Below, piece by piece: positions 1 through 6,002 of a DNA stretch of 10,530 nucleotides; position 1 is the first letter of the stretch; each line of letters starts with the position of its first letter. The stretch is from Sphingomonadales bacterium UBA6174 (lineage in GTDB: Bacteria > Pseudomonadota > Alphaproteobacteria > Sphingomonadales > Sphingomonadaceae). Location: positions 648-11,177 of the forward strand of contig DITW01000089.1 of the NCBI GenBank assembly GCA_002422945.1, written 5' to 3'. Below the pieces are notes generated by a model, which saw nothing but the letters and a program-made list of their open reading frames with translations, was not told the DNA's origin and searched no databases. Made by a program: the position numbers and the translations under genes.

Positions 1-622
1 GATGGCCGATGGCCCCGCGATTCAGCGCGCGAATATCCGCAGCCTTGAGGCCGGGACCAAGACCGCCGACCTGTTGCGGATCGCCACGGAATTTCGTGCG
101 CGTCACCCGCAGGTGCCATTGGTGTTGATGGGCTATGCCAATCCGATGGTGAAGCGCGGGCCGGAATGGTTTGCGACTGCCGCACGCCAAGCGGGCGTCG
201 ATGGCGTCATCTGCGTCGATATTCCGCCGGAAGAAGATGCCGAGCTTGGCCCCGCCTTGCGCGCGGCGGGGATCGACCTCATCCGCCTTGCGACACCGAC
301 ATCGGATGCGGAACGCCTGCCGACCATCATGGATGGGGCATCGGGCTTTATTTATTATGTGTCGGTCGCCGGGATCACCGGTATGCAGCAGGCGGCCCAA
401 TCGAGCATCGATACAGCGGTGGCCCGGCTGAAAACATTTACCGACCTGCCAATTGCCGTCGGTTTTGGCGTGCGCACGCCAGAACAGGCCGCCGCGATTG
501 GCAAGGTATCGGATGGCGTTGTCGTCGGGTCGGCTTTGGTCGACCTTGTGGCCGAACATGGCGAACAGGCAGCCGGACCGGTGCGCGACCTTGTCGCCAA
601 GCTGTCCGCTGCGCTGCGATAG
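1..622 (+). CDS. trpA: Tryptophan synthase alpha subunit, 3' part (5' end outside window)
   Basis: TrpA cleaves indole-3-glycerol phosphate to indole and glyceraldehyde 3-phosphate. The indole passes to TrpB in the cytoplasmic alpha2beta2 complex for the last steps of tryptophan synthesis. The visible 206 residues begin inside the conserved P-F-S-D-P-x-A-D-G-P segment, so the first Met seen (base 2) is internal. The aspartate of MADGP corresponds to catalytic Asp60 of the enterobacterial enzyme; the catalytic Glu49 lies upstream of the window. Other family marks are GYANPM, the VSVAGITG loop (about residues 120-127), GFGV, and the phosphate-binding VVVGSAL near the C-terminus. About 57 residues are missing, giving a full length near 263, normal for TrpA. 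The stop codon overlaps the accD ribosome-binding site, so the two genes are probably cotranscribed, as is common in alphaproteobacteria (trpF-trpB-trpA-accD-folC). Confidence 0.97.
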   Translation, partial: MADGPAIQRANIRSLEAGTKTADLLRIATEFRARHPQVPLVLMGYANPMVKRGPEWFATAARQAGVDGVICVDIPPEEDAELGPALRAAGIDLIRLATPTSDAERLPTIMDGASGFIYYVSVAGITGMQQAAQSSIDTAVARLKTFTDLPIAVGFGVRTPEQAAAIGKVSDGVVVGSALVDLVAEHGEQAAGPVRDLVAKLSAALR

Positions 623-625
623 GAG
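621..625 (+). promoter_or_regulatory. accD ribosome-binding site
   Basis: AGGAG lies 6 nt before the accD ATG at 632 and shares bases with the trpA TAG stop (620-622). This fixes the accD start and suggests that translation of the two genes is coupled. Confidence 0.8.
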
Positions 626-631
626 AAACAG

Positions 632-1486
632 ATGAGCTGGCTCCACCGGGTACGCAAGGGTATCGCATCGATCACCAAGCGTGAGACGCCCGATAATCTT
701 TGGCACAAATGCCCCAAATGCGCGCAGATGATCTTCACCCGCGAATTTGAAGACAATGCCCATGTCTGCCCCAAATGCGAACATCATGGCCGTATCGGTC
801 CCAAGGCGCGTTTTCACGCACTGTTCGATGAAGGCAGCTGGACAATATTGGCCCAGCCCACTGTTCGCGAAGACCCGCTGAAATTCCGCGATCAAAAGCG
901 TTATACCGACCGTATCAAGGCGGCCCGCGCCGCGACCGGCGAAACCGATGCACTGATCAATGCCAAGGGCAAGATCGAGGGCCAGAAGTCCGTGATCGGC
1001 GTGCAGGACTTTGCGTTCATGGGCGGATCAATGGGTCTGGGCGTGGGCGCGGCCTTTGTCGTCGGCGCGCGTCAGGCGATTGCTGACAAATGCCCCTATA
1101 TCATCTTCACGGCAGCAGGCGGCGCGCGGATGCAGGAAGGCATTTTGTCGCTGATGCAAATGCCCAAGACGACCGTGGCGATTGCCGAGCTGCGCGATGC
1201 GGGCCTGCCCTATATCGTCGTGCTGACCGACCCGACCACGGGCGGCGTGACGGCGAGCTATGCGATGTTGGGCGATGTCCAGATTTCCGAACCGGGCGCG
1301 TTGATCGGCTTTGCCGGACAGCGGGTGATCGAAAATACGATCCGCGAGAAATTGCCGGAAGGTTTTCAGCGGGCGGAATATCTGCTTGATCATGGGATGC
1401 TCGATATGGTCGTCCATCGCCATGAACTGCGGGCGACGCTGGCACAGTTGATCGGCTATCTCGTCCCCGGCAAGAAGGCGGCGTAA
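632..1486 (+). CDS. accD: Acetyl-CoA carboxylase carboxyltransferase subunit beta
   Basis: AccD and AccA form the carboxyltransferase that moves carboxyl from biotin carrier protein to acetyl-CoA, making malonyl-CoA for fatty acid synthesis in the cytoplasm. The 284-residue product has the N-terminal zinc ribbon of bacterial AccD (Cys27, Cys30, Cys46, Cys49 in two C-P-K-C pairs). The crotonase-like carboxyltransferase fold follows, with GGSMG, TAAGGARMQEG, the DPTTGGVTASYA segment and a GFAGQRVIE motif typical of the acyl-CoA and oxyanion-hole region. Length is usual for the family. The ATG is supported by the AGGAG at 621-625. The gene sits 9 nt after trpA and 17 nt before folC on the same strand, a conserved alphaproteobacterial order. 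Nothing in it looks damaged. Confidence 0.98.
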   Translation: MSWLHRVRKGIASITKRETPDNLWHKCPKCAQMIFTREFEDNAHVCPKCEHHGRIGPKARFHALFDEGSWTILAQPTVREDPLKFRDQKRYTDRIKAARAATGETDALINAKGKIEGQKSVIGVQDFAFMGGSMGLGVGAAFVVGARQAIADKCPYIIFTAAGGARMQEGILSLMQMPKTTVAIAELRDAGLPYIVVLTDPTTGGVTASYAMLGDVQISEPGALIGFAGQRVIENTIREKLPEGFQRAEYLLDHGMLDMVVHRHELRATLAQLIGYLVPGKKAA

Positions 1487-1503
1487 GCCGTCCATTCTGG
1501 CCC

Positions 1504-2832
1504 ATGGCCGATAAGGCACGATCTTCCAATCCTGACGTGCAGGCGCAACTGGACCGGCTGACGATGCTGTCACCGGGACGCGATGTGCTGGGCCTTGAAC
1601 GGATTACGCAGCTTTTGGCGCGACTGGACAATCCGCATTTGGCGCTGCCGCCCGTGTTTCATGTCGCCGGGACCAATGGCAAGGGGTCGACCTGCGCCCT
1701 GCTCCGCGCGATGCTGGAGGCGGCGGGCTATCGCGCCCATGTCTATTCCAGCCCGCATCTGGTGCGGTTTAACGAGCGGATACGGCTGGCGGGGCGGTTG
1801 ATCGACGATGCGCTGTTGGCGGCGTTATTGTCGGAAGTGCTGGATGTGGCGACGGGAATTGAGCCGAGCTTTTTCGAAGTGACGACCGCCGCAGCATTCC
1901 TTGCCTTTGCCCGCACCCCTGCCGATGCCTGCATCATCGAAGTGGGCCTTGGCGGGCGATTGGATGCGACCAATGTGCTGGTCGATCCATTGGTCACCGG
2001 CGTTGCCCAATTGGGCATGGATCATGAGGCGTTTCTCGGCGATAGCCTGCCCGTCATTGCCGGAGAAAAGGCCGGGATTGCCAAGCCGGGTCGTCCATTG
2101 GTGACGCAGGATTATGCGGCGACGTTGCGACATGTGGTCGCGGAAACGGCGACCTTTGCCGGGGCGGTGCATTGTCCGCGCGGGGGCGATTGGGATGCAC
2201 GGGTCGAGGCGGGCCGGCTGCACTATCGCGATGCCGCCGGGGCGCTGGACCTACCGCTACCGGCGCTGGCGGGCGAACATCAGGCGGATAATGCCGCGCT
2301 TGCCATCGCGATGGTGCGGCATCAGGACCGGCTGAGGGTGTCCCCAGAGGCCATGACGCAGGGGCTGATGGCCGCCCGCTGGCCCGCGCGGTTGCAGCCA
2401 TTGCATGCCGGGCCGTTGCGCGATCTGTTGCCGGATGGGGCGACATTGTTGCTGGATGGCGCGCATAATCCGACAGCGGCCCAAGTCGTGGCCGATCATT
2501 TGCGCGCGATGTTGCCGCCGGGCAAGCGCGTGTATCTGGTGGCCGGGTTGCTCGCGAACAAGGAATTGGCGGGGGTGCTGGCTCCCTTTGCCAATATTGC
2601 CGCCTCGTTGATTGCCGTGCCGGTGCCGGATCATGCCCATCATGCGCCGGACGTGCTGGCGGCGCAGGCGCGGGCCTTGGGCATGGCGGCGGATGTCGCG
2701 GCGGATGTTGCGGGGGCGCTGGCGTTGCTGGCAGAACCTATGGGGGATTTAGAACGCCCCCTCGTCCTGATCATGGGGTCGCTCTATCTCGCGGGCGTGG
2801 TGCTGGATGCCAATCGCGAATGGCCCGACTGA
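1504..2832 (+). CDS. folC: Folylpolyglutamate synthase / dihydrofolate synthase
   Basis: FolC adds glutamate to dihydropteroate and/or extends the glutamate tail of folates with ATP hydrolysis, a cytoplasmic Mur-ligase-family enzyme. The 442-residue protein shows the P-loop GTNGKGST at residues 56-63, SSPHLVRFNERI (82-93), the EVGLGGRLDATN block (146-157), G-M-D-H followed by IAGEKAGIAKPG (185-196), and the C-terminal domain DGAHNP motif (318-323). Length matches the family. The ATG at 1504 gives a normal N-terminus, but I see no good Shine-Dalgarno in the 17 nt after accD, so initiation may depend on readthrough from accD. Whether it has both activities cannot be read from the sequence; alphaproteobacteria usually carry a single bifunctional FolC. 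Confidence 0.96.
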   Translation: MADKARSSNPDVQAQLDRLTMLSPGRDVLGLERITQLLARLDNPHLALPPVFHVAGTNGKGSTCALLRAMLEAAGYRAHVYSSPHLVRFNERIRLAGRLIDDALLAALLSEVLDVATGIEPSFFEVTTAAAFLAFARTPADACIIEVGLGGRLDATNVLVDPLVTGVAQLGMDHEAFLGDSLPVIAGEKAGIAKPGRPLVTQDYAATLRHVVAETATFAGAVHCPRGGDWDARVEAGRLHYRDAAGALDLPLPALAGEHQADNAALAIAMVRHQDRLRVSPEAMTQGLMAARWPARLQPLHAGPLRDLLPDGATLLLDGAHNPTAAQVVADHLRAMLPPGKRVYLVAGLLANKELAGVLAPFANIAASLIAVPVPDHAHHAPDVLAAQARALGMAADVAADVAGALALLAEPMGDLERPLVLIMGSLYLAGVVLDANREWPD

Positions 2833-2880
2833 CGCGCGCGGCCATTGCATCGCCCACGGCCATTGATTAGGGCTAATGCC

Positions 2881-3876
2881 ATGACTGACACCCTTGCCAC
2901 TATCGCCCTTTCCATCAACGGCGAAGCGCGCCATGTGCCGACCGGCACGACGCTTGCCGGACTGGCTGCCCTGCTTGAACTCGATCCGGCCAAGATTGCC
3001 GTTGAGCGCAACCTCGAAATCGTGCCGCGCTCGACCTATGCGGATGTGACCTTGGCGGATGGGGATCAGCTCGAAATCGTGCATTTTGTGGGTGGTGGCG
3101 ATCATGCGGATGATAGCTGGACTGTCGCGGGACGCACATTCCGGTCGCGGTTGATCGTCGGGACCGGGAAATATAAGGATTTTGCCCAGAATGCGGCGGC
3201 AGTAGCCGCGTCGGGCGCGGAAATCGTCACCGTGGCGGTGCGCCGGGTCAATATTTCCGATCCCAAGGCCCCGATGCTGACGGATTTTATCGACCCCAAG
3301 AAGATCACCTATCTCCCGAACACGGCAGGCTGCTTTACCGCCGAAGACGCGATCCGCACGTTGCGACTGGCGCGCGAGGCGGGCGGCTGGGATCTGGTGA
3401 AGCTGGAGGTACTGGGCGAGGCGAAGACGCTCTACCCCGACATGGTCGAGACATTGCGGGCGACCGAAGTGCTGGCCAAGGAAGGCTTTTTGCCGATGGT
3501 CTATTGCGCGGACGATCCTATCATGGCGAAACGGCTCGAAAATGTCGGCGCGGTCGCGATCATGCCATTGGGCGCGCCGATCGGATCGGGACTTGGCATC
3601 CAGAATGAGGTGATGATCCGCCTGATCGTCGAGGGCGCATCGGTGCCGGTGCTGGTCGATGCGGGCGTTGGCACGGCGTCGGATGCGGCCGCCGCGATGG
3701 AATTGGGCTGCGAGGGCGTGTTGATGAACACCGCGATTGCCGAGGCCAAGGACCCGATCATGATGGCGACAGCTATGCGCCATGCGGTTGAAGCCGGCCG
3801 CCTTGCCTATCGCGCCGGGCGCATGGGCAAAAGGCGCTATGCCGACCCGTCCAGCCCGTTGGCCGGGTTGATTTAA
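2881..3876 (+). CDS. thiG: Fused sulfur carrier ThiS - thiazole synthase ThiG
   Basis: One uninterrupted 331-residue frame carries two steps of thiamine thiazole synthesis. Residues 1-73 look like ThiS, the small ubiquitin-fold sulfur carrier: V-E-R-N-x-E-I-V-P-R (41-50), D-G-D-Q-L-E-I-V (60-67), ending in the Gly-Gly tail (G71-G73). After a short acidic linker, residues about 79-331 are ThiG, the TIM-barrel enzyme that builds thiazole phosphate from 1-deoxyxylulose phosphate, dehydroglycine and ThiS-bound sulfur. It shows GTGKY (94-98), the Schiff-base lysine in V-K-L-E-V (Lys174), PLGAPIGSGLGI (229-240), DAGVGTASDAA (260-270) and MNTAIA (282-287). The start is ATG 2881 with AGGG 8 nt upstream; an in-frame TTG at 2845 would add 12 unrelated residues. 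The carrier's glycine tail is internal, so it cannot be thiocarboxylated without cleavage. I know of annotated ThiS-ThiG fusions in this bacterial group. No thiF, thiC or TPP riboswitch lies nearby. Confidence 0.93.
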   Translation: MTDTLATIALSINGEARHVPTGTTLAGLAALLELDPAKIAVERNLEIVPRSTYADVTLADGDQLEIVHFVGGGDHADDSWTVAGRTFRSRLIVGTGKYKDFAQNAAAVAASGAEIVTVAVRRVNISDPKAPMLTDFIDPKKITYLPNTAGCFTAEDAIRTLRLAREAGGWDLVKLEVLGEAKTLYPDMVETLRATEVLAKEGFLPMVYCADDPIMAKRLENVGAVAIMPLGAPIGSGLGIQNEVMIRLIVEGASVPVLVDAGVGTASDAAAAMELGCEGVLMNTAIAEAKDPIMMATAMRHAVEAGRLAYRAGRMGKRRYADPSSPLAGLI

Positions 3877-3902
3877 GCGGGTTTCAATCCCACCACACGC
3901 TA

Positions 3903-3931
3903 TTGACAAAATTATTTGTTCCTGATATGTT
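3903..3931 (+). promoter_or_regulatory. Sigma70-type promoter of the colicin M-like cassette
   Basis: A perfect -35 TTGACA (3903-3908) is followed by a 17-base spacer and TATGTT (3926-3931), which matches the TATAAT consensus at 4 of 6 positions. The element sits in an AT-rich 79-base gap between thiSG and the bacteriocin-like gene. It predicts a transcript start near 3938 and a short leader containing the AGGAG. It would transcribe the toxin/immunity pair independently of the upstream metabolic genes. Confidence 0.78.
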
Positions 3932-3932
3932 C
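3918..3932 (+). promoter_or_regulatory. LexA (SOS) box GTTC-N7-GTTC
   Basis: GTTC at 3918-3921 and GTTC at 3929-3932 are separated by exactly seven bases. This is the direct-repeat operator established for alphaproteobacterial LexA. The right half-site overlaps the -10 hexamer at 3926-3931, so bound LexA would block RNA polymerase and DNA damage would relieve it. Colicin genes of enterobacteria are likewise LexA-repressed, which agrees with the gene just downstream. Confidence 0.78.
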
Positions 3933-3942
3933 CAATCATATT

Positions 3943-3947
3943 AGGAG
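3943..3947 (+). promoter_or_regulatory. Ribosome-binding site of the colicin M-like gene
   Basis: AGGAG lies 8 nt before ATG 3956 and 5 nt before the adjacent in-frame GTG 3953. It is only 1 nt from an out-of-frame ATG at 3949, which is too close to be used well. It supports the upstream start rather than the internal ATG at 4079, which has no such site. Confidence 0.7.
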
Positions 3948-3955
3948 TATGCGTG

Positions 3956-4795
3956 ATGTTGCGTGAAGATCTGCGGCGCCTTGCACAGGCGAGCATGTAC
4001 CGCCTTGCCTTTGATAGATATTTACGCACAGGGCTTGGGCCGATGGAGTCCGCTGGCAGCGCCGACACCATCATTGAAATGAAATTCAATCCTTATCATG
4101 ACCCTGATAATGGGCGCTTTACGTTCGCGCCCGGTGGCACAGCGCAAACCCGCCATCGAAAAGTCCGACAACATCAGCGCCCATCAACACCGTCTAAAAG
4201 CGCTTATGAGGGGATGACCGCAAAGGGTAAGGCCATCATTCAGCCCACTGGTGGCGGCTATGTCGATGCCAATGGGCATTATGTAGCGGAACAATTTCCG
4301 CCAGACCCCTATCACCTTAGCGACCCTTTTCACGCCCTTGCTCATTATTTGGGCGGTTCAGGCGAAGCGCGTAATTTCTACCTCAATGCGGTGGATATGT
4401 CGCAATTAACGTTATCGGATTTCCCCGCGATAGAGCACATTTTAAGCTCAGGAAAACCGGGCATATATCCCATCAAGGCAGCGGCTGCGAAAAATTTCGA
4501 TACAAGTTTACCGCCTAGTCATTTCAAATTTTCAGCGGCGAATACTGTGGGGCGGCTGGGGCTGCATGCCGATGGTATTCTGGTGATTTCTCCTCAAGGA
4601 AGATACAGCTTTAATGGGAAATTGAGTGTTCCCAAGGAGCTTTACCGATTTCCAGCCTCCAAATACCGAACGTCTCTTGCAGAGCATCTAACCACCTTCG
4701 GACGGCAATTGCCGGGCAAGGACTATAGAGTTTATGTCATTGGCGCCGTTCCGTTGGAGCGAACGGGTCCTGTCAAAATTCGGCGCGCTCAATGA
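3956..4795 (+). CDS. Colicin M-like bacteriocin (lipid II-degrading family), variant active site
   Basis: The product has 279 residues (colicin M has 271). Residues about 125-272 follow the colicin M catalytic domain as I know it: ALAHYLxGxGExR (127-139), I-x2-I-L-x-S-G-x2-G-x-Y-P-I (159-173), GRLGLHADGILVIS (199-212), G-R-Y-S-F-N-G (215-221), then E-x-Y-R-F-x-A-S-x-Y-R (228-238), AEHLT (242-246), G-K-D-Y (254-257) and G-A-V-P-L (263-267). Colicin M enters target cells and cleaves the lipid II peptidoglycan precursor in the periplasm. The catalytic set D-x-Y-D-x5-H-R (226-236 in colicin M) reads E228, Y230, R231, Y237, R238 here, so three of five residues differ. The N-terminal half is unrelated to that of colicin M: a basic helix-like stretch (1-30), a F-N-P-Y-H-D-P-D-N-G-R-F motif (44-55) and a basic Ser/Pro-rich linker. 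No signal peptide or TonB box is visible. The gene has its own LexA-boxed promoter and overlaps the next gene by ATGA. Its base composition is AT-richer than the neighbours'. The family call is strong; activity is uncertain. Confidence 0.85.
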   Translation: MLREDLRRLAQASMYRLAFDRYLRTGLGPMESAGSADTIIEMKFNPYHDPDNGRFTFAPGGTAQTRHRKVRQHQRPSTPSKSAYEGMTAKGKAIIQPTGGGYVDANGHYVAEQFPPDPYHLSDPFHALAHYLGGSGEARNFYLNAVDMSQLTLSDFPAIEHILSSGKPGIYPIKAAAAKNFDTSLPPSHFKFSAANTVGRLGLHADGILVISPQGRYSFNGKLSVPKELYRFPASKYRTSLAEHLTTFGRQLPGKDYRVYVIGAVPLERTGPVKIRRAQ

Positions 4796-5133
4796 AGATT
4801 CCCTTTGGGTGCCTGATGTTTATTCTGGGGGCTGCCGTCATTGCAGCGTGGCAATATCATGCGGAGCGCGTCACGCCCTATCTGGATCAGCGACAAGCCT
4901 TGGCCTATGCGCTGGAGGATGTTCAAGATCAGTGCCAACAAACGCCGCATCGCCACGCCGTGGACTGCCAGCATTATAAATTGACGACATTATATGAGGG
5001 CAAGGAGGGCTGGACCTTTGAATTGACATCTTTGGATGGCCGACGCGTCTATGGGCTATGGATCGGGCGGCGTGGCGAATATGATTCATTGGGCACGACA
5101 GACCTTGATGACCCGAGTGATATCGCCAGATAG
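4792..5133 (+). CDS. Putative membrane-anchored immunity protein for the colicin M-like toxin
   Basis: This 113-residue protein has a short basic start (MK), one hydrophobic segment at about residues 5-21 (G-C-L-M-F-I-L-G-A-A-V-I-A-A-W) and then a polar domain that should face the periplasm. Cys48 and Cys59 could form a disulfide there. The ATG overlaps the toxin stop as ATGA, and no Shine-Dalgarno is evident, so its translation probably depends on that of the toxin gene. I do not recognise the sequence family. The immunity role is inferred from context and layout: the known colicin M immunity protein Cmi is also a small (117-residue) protein with one N-terminal membrane anchor and a periplasmic domain carrying a disulfide. 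In the colicin M plasmid the immunity gene faces the toxin gene, whereas here it lies downstream on the same strand. It could instead help export or release the toxin. Confidence 0.65.
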   Translation: MKIPFGCLMFILGAAVIAAWQYHAERVTPYLDQRQALAYALEDVQDQCQQTPHRHAVDCQHYKLTTLYEGKEGWTFELTSLDGRRVYGLWIGRRGEYDSLGTTDLDDPSDIAR

Positions 5134-5172
5134 GGGAAGGAAGCTGGGGCATAATGGCGATTTAAACGGGCG

Positions 5173-5565
5173 TCAGGCGGTGGGTTGGGCCAGTGCCTTG
5201 GCCATTTCGCGTTCGAACATGGCGAGGTCGAAATAATCGCGCCATGCGGCGATCTTGCCGTCGCGGATCTCGAAGATGCCCGCGACCGGGAAGCCGATCC
5301 AGACGCCGTTGAAGCATAAACGGTCGGTGCGTTCGTTCATCACGATATTGCCGGTCGCGACCTGATGATGGACCTGCCAATCACAGGCCTCGAATGGTGG
5401 GAAACTCGCGAAGAAGGCCATGGTAGCCTGCTTGCCGATGATCGGGTCCATCGGGATGTTGTGGTAGAATACATCATCCGCCAGCAGCGCGCTGATCCCG
5501 TCCATGTCGACCCGGTTCCATGCGGCCACAAAGGCCGTGACGATATCAGATGCCATATTGGTCAT
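5173..5565 (-). CDS. Limonene-1,2-epoxide hydrolase family protein (SnoaL/NTF2-like fold)
   Basis: The 130-residue protein fits the small cone-shaped NTF2-like fold and specifically the limonene-epoxide hydrolase (LEH) family, whose members open epoxides with water using an Asp-Arg-Asp triad. The residues known from the Rhodococcus enzyme are all in place: Tyr34 and Asn36 in F-Y-H-N-I-P (matching Y53/N55), Arg79 and Asp81 in E-R-T-D-R-L (R99/D101), and W108-R109-D110 in W-R-D-Y-F-D (D132). It therefore looks catalytically competent; the natural substrate is unknown. The ATG at 5565 has AAGGGG 9 nt upstream, better placed than for the second Met at codon 4. It follows the DUF3617-like gene by 29 nt on the same strand and is the last gene of the minus-strand cluster that starts with argD. 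It converges on the immunity gene with a 39-nt gap. Confidence 0.85.
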   Translation of the reverse strand: MTNMASDIVTAFVAAWNRVDMDGISALLADDVFYHNIPMDPIIGKQATMAFFASFPPFEACDWQVHHQVATGNIVMNERTDRLCFNGVWIGFPVAGIFEIRDGKIAAWRDYFDLAMFEREMAKALAQPTA

Positions 5566-5594
5566 GATGTTATTCCCCTTGCCCTAACTGGACG

Positions 5595-5996
5595 TCAGGG
5601 CGATTTTCCACAATCGCCGGTGCGGCGCAACTCGGCGCTGTAGGAAAAGGGCAGGCCGTTGGCGATGCCCTGTGTTTCAAGCTGCACCAGACGTGGGGTT
5701 TCGAAATGCAGCGTCGATCGGCCCCAACCCTTGGCCGCGCAGGTGTAATGGACCGTCAGGCCCATTGGGTCTTGGGCAAGGACTGTCTGGGTGCAGCGGA
5801 TACCCGGATGTTCGCGGCGCAATAATTGCGCCGGATCGCTGATACACATGGCAACCGAGTGCGGATGCGCCGTCGGGCCGAATTCGCGGACCTGATATTG
5901 CCCCGGTTCGAACCGGCTATCGGCGCTTGCTGCGCCGGGGATGGCAAGCAGCGCAACAATAAAGGCCAAGGCGGGAAATTTGCGAGCGGATGTCAA
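5595..5996 (-). CDS. Secreted DUF3617-like protein
   Basis: This small exported protein has no known role. I chose the TTG start at 5996 because GGAGGGG lies 6 nt upstream, giving 133 residues; an ATG at 6014 would add six residues and also leave a workable signal peptide. The N-terminus is a clear Sec signal: a basic start, a hydrophobic run (F-P-A-L-A-F-I-V-A-L-L-A-I-P) and a likely cleavage after G-A-A-S-A. The mature part has F-E-P-G-Q-Y-Q-V, M-C-I-S-D, H-P-G-I-R-C, H-Y-T-C and a final G-D-C, so four cysteines could make two periplasmic disulfides. The pattern (short W/Y-E/Q-V opening, Cys-rich beta protein, R-x-G-x-C end) resembles DUF3617 proteins common in sphingomonads; I hold that assignment moderately. 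It lies just after hslO and before the LEH-family gene on the same strand. Confidence 0.75.
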   Translation of the reverse strand: MTSARKFPALAFIVALLAIPGAASADSRFEPGQYQVREFGPTAHPHSVAMCISDPAQLLRREHPGIRCTQTVLAQDPMGLTVHYTCAAKGWGRSTLHFETPRLVQLETQGIANGLPFSYSAELRRTGDCGKSP

Positions 5997-6002
5997 CTTC
6001 TT

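Noticed and set aside
2845..2880. Twelve-codon N-terminal extension of ThiS-ThiG from a TTG
   Set aside because: The residues do not resemble ThiS, and ATG 2881 has AGGG at good spacing and gives a normal ThiS start.
3949..3966. Five-codon frame (MRDVA, then stop) beginning at the ATG 1 nt after AGGAG, a possible leader peptide
   Set aside because: The ribosome-binding site is too close to this ATG and well placed for 3953/3956. The overlap looks accidental.
2749..4089. 446-codon open frame antisense to folC, thiSG and the toxin start
   Set aside because: It is rich in His, Arg and Gly without recognisable motifs and mirrors well-identified genes. Long antisense frames are usual in GC-rich DNA.
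5599..5618. Seven-bp inverted repeat (GGCGATT / AATCGCC, six-base loop) at the 3' end of the DUF3617-like gene
   Set aside because: It lies inside the last codons and has no T-tract on the minus strand, so I do not call it a terminator.
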